From Porphyromonadaceae bacterium UBA2751 (GTDB taxonomy: Bacteria; Bacteroidota; Bacteroidia; Bacteroidales; Muribaculaceae), in the NCBI GenBank assembly GCA_002353285.1, contig DEJJ01000008.1:7629-31649 (forward strand): a DNA stretch of 24,021 bases. Direction: 5' to 3'. Under the pieces are notes generated by a model. The model worked only from the letters and a program-made list of their open reading frames with translations. It was not told where the DNA came from and searched no databases. The position numbers were made by a program, and so were the translations under genes. Position 1 is the stretch's first letter; each line of letters starts with the position of its first letter. This document shows positions 23,788 to 24,021 of the stretch, piece after piece.

Positions 23788-23817
23788 TTGTCTATCAAAC
23801 AATTTGTTGTATTTTTG
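23788..23817 (+). promoter_or_regulatory. Transposase promoter, TTG-N19-TATTTTTG
   Basis: TTG at 23788-23790, 19 nt spacing, then TATTTTTG at 23810-23817, an exact TAnnTTTG. Transcription would begin at about 23823-23825. The -7 box overlaps the left arm of the hairpin at 23813-23844. Confidence 0.7.
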
Positions 23818-23852
23818 CGTCACCTAAAATTGGGTGACGCAAAAGCTTTTTT
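23813..23852 (+). terminator. Hairpin plus T-run overlapping the transposase promoter
   Basis: A perfect 12-bp stem pairs TTTTGCGTCACC (23813-23824) with GGTGACGCAAAA (23833-23844) around an 8-nt loop. A run of six T follows at 23847-23852, 5 nt before the transposase ATG. Transcripts entering from tonB would carry the whole stem; transcripts starting at the internal promoter would lack most of the left arm. It may therefore block read-in expression of the transposase. Confidence 0.6.
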
Positions 23853-23856
23853 AACT

Positions 23857-24021
23857 ATGTTTGTACGCAAAAAAAGAAATAGGTCTGGCACTATAAGTGT
23901 AGCGGTAGTAGACAAAAGTGGCGGTAAATTTAAAGAGATAAGCCATATCGGCATCGCCAGAGATGAAAGCGAGGTTGATGAGCTGATGGAGCGCGGCTGC
24001 CGGTGGATAGCCGAACGTCAG
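23857..24021 (+). CDS. Insertion-sequence transposase, N-terminal part
   Basis: The first 55 codons of a gene that runs off the window: MFVRKKRNRSGTISVAVVDK, then KFKEISHIGIARDESEVDEL and ERGCRWIAERQ. This start matches what I recall as the N-terminus of DDE transposases common in Bacteroidales, of the IS4/IS1634-like group; the exact family is uncertain. The catalytic residues lie outside the window. The ATG follows a strong promoter match and a terminator-like hairpin. The left end of the element should lie somewhere in 23652-23812, but I could not locate a terminal inverted repeat without the other end. Confidence 0.72.
   Translation, partial: MFVRKKRNRSGTISVAVVDKSGGKFKEISHIGIARDESEVDELMERGCRWIAERQ

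Overview
The window looks like a chromosomal segment of a Bacteroidales bacterium (phylum Bacteroidota). Four things point there: (i) a broken secreted protein with an apparent type IX secretion C-terminal sorting domain; (ii) the gene orders DUF3098-uppP-truB-queA and nadK-pdxJ-exbB-exbD-tonB, which I recall as typical of this order; (iii) several promoters of the TTG-N19/20-TAnnTTTG type used by the Bacteroidetes sigma factor; (iv) few Shine-Dalgarno sites. Family level (Muribaculaceae or Prevotellaceae) cannot be decided by reading alone.

Layout. 1-2193 (+): a T9SS-type secreted protein split over three frames by two apparent single-base losses. 2255-11233 (-): a co-directional block, transcribed from a strong promoter at 11279-11309, in the order DUF3098 membrane protein, undecaprenyl-diphosphatase (uppP), tRNA pseudouridine-55 synthase (truB), queuosine enzyme (queA), a small VCBS/FG-GAP-like secreted protein, a YARHG-like/DUF3160 secreted protein, a CapA-like metallophosphatase and an acyl-CoA synthetase-like AMP ligase. 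The VCBS, DUF3160 and CapA genes overlap or abut and look translationally coupled. 11420-12901 (-): a FadL/OmpP1-like outer-membrane barrel protein with its own terminator. 13211-16995 (+): lemA followed by four consecutive TPM-domain genes with different predicted cell locations. 17047-18450 (+): an alanine/glycine:cation symporter, convergent with an LD-carboxypeptidase and NAD kinase pair (18467-20379, -). 20628-23651 (+): pdxJ and the ExbB/ExbD/TonB energy-transduction genes, ending in a strong hairpin. 23788-24021 (+): the left part of an insertion sequence whose transposase runs off the window.

The least expected signal is in the spacers. Eight intergenic regions carry tandem arrays of short units (about 6-9 nt, most exactly 7, 8 or 9), each with its own unit sequence. 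Nearly all begin within about 11 nt downstream of a stop codon, and two are built as inverted halves that form large palindromes. The other notable signals are the fourfold TPM expansion behind lemA and a terminator-like hairpin overlapping the transposase promoter. No rRNA, tRNA, CRISPR array or complete mobile element was seen.
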